Shown here: positions 13,454 to 15,652 of the stretch, in pieces
Layout: every line of letters starts with the position of its first letter
Numbering within the stretch: position 1 is the stretch's first letter
Origin: Rhodovulum sp.
GTDB taxonomy: Bacteria; Pseudomonadota; Alphaproteobacteria; Rhodobacterales; Rhodobacteraceae
Length of the DNA: 15,652 nt
Direction of reading: 5' to 3'
Assembly: GCA_020637615.1 (NCBI GenBank)
Contig: JACKKC010000043.1
Coordinates: 1-15,652, forward strand
Made by a program: the position numbers and the translations under genes
The notes under the pieces: generated by a model
Seen by the model: the letters and a program-made list of their open reading frames with translations, nothing else
Database searches by the model: none
Told to the model about the DNA's origin: nothing

Positions 13454-14853
13454 GCCTCGAGGCGATCCTCGGCCGCATCGACGCGGATCAGGGCGCGGCG
13501 CTGGAGCGGCTCTTCGCGCTCCTGCGCATCCCGAGCGTCTCGACGGATCCCGCCTATGCGGCGGATTGCCTTTCGGCGGCCGACTGGCTGGTGCGGGATC
13601 TGGCGTCCATGGGGTTCGACGCTGCGCGGCGGGACACGCCCGGCCATCCGATGGTGGTGGCCCATGGCGGCGCGGGTGCGCGGCATTTCCTCTTCTATGG
13701 CCATTACGACGTGCAGCCGGCCGATCCGCTGGAGCTCTGGAAGAGCCCGCCCTTCGAGCCGGTCCTGCGCGAGACGCCCTGCGGCGAGGTCATCTCGGCG
13801 CGGGGAGCGGACGACGACAAGGGCCAGCTGATGACCTTCCTCGAGGCGCTGCGCGCCTGGAAGGCGGTGACGGGGCAGCTGCCCTGCCGGCTGACGGTGC
13901 TCCTGGAGGGCGAGGAGGAAAGCGGCTCGCCCTCGCTAGTGCCGTTTCTGAAGGCGAACGCCGAAGAATTGCGCGCGGAGCTGGCGCTGGTCTGCGACAC
14001 TGGCATGTGGGATGCGGAGACCCCGGCGATCACCACGATGCTGCGCGGCATGGCCGGCGTGGAGATCACGGTGCAGGGAGCGGACCGCGACCTGCATTCC
14101 GGCCAATACGGCGGGCCCGCAATCAACCCGATCCGGGTGCTCGCGCGGATCCTCGCGGGGTTGCACGACGATGCGGGCCGGATCACGCTGCCGGGATTCT
14201 ACGAGGGCGTCCATGACCTGCCGGCGGAGCTCGCCGCGCAATGGGAGGGGCTCGGCTTCGACGCAGGCGCCTTCCTCGGCGCGGTGGGGCTGAGCGTGCC
14301 GGCGGGCGAGGCGGGCTACAGCGCGCTCGTGCAGAAATGGGCGCGGCCGACCTGCGAGATCAACGGCATCTGGGGTGGCTATACCGGCGAGGGCTTCAAG
14401 ACGGTGCTGCCGGCCGAGGCCCATGCGAAGCTGACCTTCCGTCTGGTGGGCGACCAGAATCCCGAGCGGATCATGGCGAGCCTCGAGGCGTATGTGCGCG
14501 CGGGCCTGCCGCCCGATTGCAAGGTGCGGTTCCGCCACAAGACGCCGTCGAGGGCGACGGTGCTGCCTTCCGGGTCGGAGGATTTCGCGCGCGCCCGCGC
14601 AGCGCTTTCGGGCGAGTGGCCAAAGCCCGCGGTCTTCGCCGGCTCGGGCGGCTCGATCCCGGTGGTGGGGCATTTCCAGCGGATCCTCGGCATGGACGCG
14701 CTGATGATCGGCTTCGGCCAGGCTGATGACGCGATCCATTCGCCGAACGAGAAATACGATCTCGCGAGCTTCCGGAAAGGCGCGCGGAGCTGGGCGCGGG
14801 TGCTGGCCGCGCTCACGGAGCCCGAGGGAGAGGCAAAGGGGAGTGGCGCATGA
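13450..14853 (+). CDS. M20 family metallopeptidase (dipeptidase-like)
   Basis: A zinc-dependent cytosolic hydrolase of the M20 family, cutting dipeptides or N-acyl/amide bonds. It has 467 residues, typical of the longer dipeptidase subgroup. Metal and catalytic residues are visible: H85 and D87 in GHYDVQP, D121 in ARGADDDKGQ, the EEE group at 155-157 in EGEEESGSP, D183 in CDTGMW, and H430 in AIHSPNEKYD. The dimerisation-domain segment DLHSGQYGGPAINP is present. It starts with GTG 13450, which overlaps the aminotransferase stop as GTGA. Its own TGA overlaps the next ATG. Co-translation with an aminotransferase and a dehydrogenase suggests release and then degradation of an amino-acid-containing substrate. 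Confidence 0.92.
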   Translation: MSLEAILGRIDADQGAALERLFALLRIPSVSTDPAYAADCLSAADWLVRDLASMGFDAARRDTPGHPMVVAHGGAGARHFLFYGHYDVQPADPLELWKSPPFEPVLRETPCGEVISARGADDDKGQLMTFLEALRAWKAVTGQLPCRLTVLLEGEEESGSPSLVPFLKANAEELRAELALVCDTGMWDAETPAITTMLRGMAGVEITVQGADRDLHSGQYGGPAINPIRVLARILAGLHDDAGRITLPGFYEGVHDLPAELAAQWEGLGFDAGAFLGAVGLSVPAGEAGYSALVQKWARPTCEINGIWGGYTGEGFKTVLPAEAHAKLTFRLVGDQNPERIMASLEAYVRAGLPPDCKVRFRHKTPSRATVLPSGSEDFARARAALSGEWPKPAVFAGSGGSIPVVGHFQRILGMDALMIGFGQADDAIHSPNEKYDLASFRKGARSWARVLAALTEPEGEAKGSGA

Positions 14854-15599
14854 GCTTCGAGGGAAAGACCGCGATCGTGACGGGCGGCGGGCGCGACATC
14901 GGTCTCGGATGCGTGCGGCGCCTCGCGGCGGAGGGAGCGCGGGTCGCGGTGAACTATTTCGCCAGTGCAGCGGGCGCCGAGGCGGCGGTGGCGGCGATCC
15001 GGTCGGCGGGCGGCGCGGCGATCGCCGTGCAGGGCGACATGAAGGATCCGGCGGACGTGGCGCGGCTGGTCGCCGAGACCCAGGCGGCCTTCGGGCCGGA
15101 GATCCATGTGCTGATGCATGTCACCGGCGGCATCGTGGCGCGAAAGCGCATCGAGGAGATGGATGCGGCGCATTTCGCCGAAGTGATGGATCTCAACGTC
15201 GGCTCGCTCTTCAACGTGGTCAAGGCCGTGGCGCCGCACATGCCCGAGGGTGGCGCCATCGTCACCTTCGCCAGCCAGGCCGGCCGGGACGGCGGCGGGC
15301 CGGGGGCAGTGGCCTATGGTGCCTCCAAGGGCGCGGTGATGGCCATGACGCGGGGGCTCGCCAAGGAATTCGGGCCGCGCATCCGGGTCAACGCGCTCTG
15401 CCCCGGCCTGATCGACACCGATTTCCACAACATCCATACCAAGCCGGAGTCGCGGGCGGCGGTCGCGAAGGCGAGCCCGGTGCGGCGGGAGGGCACGATC
15501 GAGGATACCGCGGCGCTGGCGGCGTTCCTCGCCTCCGACGATGCGGGCTTCATCACCGGCGCCTGCGTCGACATCAACGGCGGGATGTTGTTCTCCTGA
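14850..15599 (+). CDS. Short-chain dehydrogenase/reductase (SDR)
   Basis: An NAD(P)-dependent oxidoreductase of the classical SDR family, probably acting on an alcohol, ketone or hydroxy acid. It has 249 residues. The cofactor motif is TGGGRDIGLG (11-20). N116 (MDLNVGS), S142 (TFASQAG), Y156 and K160 (YGASK) form the catalytic set, and the C-terminal DINGGMLFS is typical. The usual NNAG is replaced by HVTGG at about 90-94, as in several SDR subgroups. An aspartate within the glycine motif (GGRDIG) is less common. ATG 14850 overlaps the M20 stop as ATGA. It appears to be the last gene of the operon. Only 53 bases follow and show no further gene. Confidence 0.92.
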   Translation: MSFEGKTAIVTGGGRDIGLGCVRRLAAEGARVAVNYFASAAGAEAAVAAIRSAGGAAIAVQGDMKDPADVARLVAETQAAFGPEIHVLMHVTGGIVARKRIEEMDAAHFAEVMDLNVGSLFNVVKAVAPHMPEGGAIVTFASQAGRDGGGPGAVAYGASKGAVMAMTRGLAKEFGPRIRVNALCPGLIDTDFHNIHTKPESRAAVAKASPVRREGTIEDTAALAAFLASDDAGFITGACVDINGGMLFS

Positions 15600-15652
15600 G
15601 GCCGGTGTTTCGCGAAGGGGCCCACCGCCTTCCCGGGATCGTTCGTCCCCGG

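Noticed and set aside
1..15652. CRISPR arrays, tRNA or rRNA genes, or a prophage
   Set aside because: I saw no regularly spaced repeats, no cloverleaf-like sequence with the usual T-arm, and no phage structural genes.
15600..15652. A terminator or new gene after the SDR
   Set aside because: The last 53 bases show only a weak GC-rich self-complementarity and no start codon with a ribosome binding site.

Overview
The window looks like chromosome from a high-GC alphaproteobacterium, most likely of the Rhodobacterales. The strongest evidence is a ctrA cell-cycle regulator next to sciP, the gene for its small inhibitory partner. Alphaproteobacterial-type gluQ, hisI, ligA and mnmA housekeeping genes support this. 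The host sequence is very GC-rich (44 of 60 bases in 5641-5700).

Layout. (1) 3-2354 is a complete IS66-family insertion sequence, bounded by 21-bp inverted repeats that match at 20 positions, with tnpA, tnpB and tnpC on the minus strand. (2) 2355-2512 is the last 52 codons of trmFO, the folate-dependent tRNA U54 methyltransferase. The IS sits inside that gene, and the two bases left of the IS agree with the expected 8-bp target duplication. (3) About 2513-4865 is a lower-GC stretch (31 of 60 bases in 2581-2640). It holds a tightly coupled minus-strand operon: a 435-aa protein I do not recognise, an Xre-type antitoxin with a C-terminal toxin-binding domain, and a RES-domain toxin. An almost ideal operator-like inverted repeat lies at its promoter. 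(4) 4882-7434 carries a solitary BrnA-like ribbon-helix-helix protein, a two-helix membrane protein, gluQ, hisI and a NifU/IscU-like protein. (5) 7487-10910 carries ligA, ctrA and sciP, all on the minus strand, with an intrinsic terminator behind ctrA. (6) From 11042, on the plus strand, come mnmA and then a three-gene operon: a class V aminotransferase, an M20 peptidase and a short-chain dehydrogenase, joined by 4-base stop/start overlaps.

The accessory part at 1-4865 is the most interesting. A toxin-antitoxin-like operon carries an unexplained first gene with a Cys/His cluster and a barrel-like look. It lies directly beside a tRNA-modification gene broken by an IS. The rest is ordinary alphaproteobacterial core genome. 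Two points there stand out: sciP lies just upstream of ctrA with a TTAACC-N7-GGTTAA motif between them, and the promoters for sciP and mnmA diverge from a short shared region.
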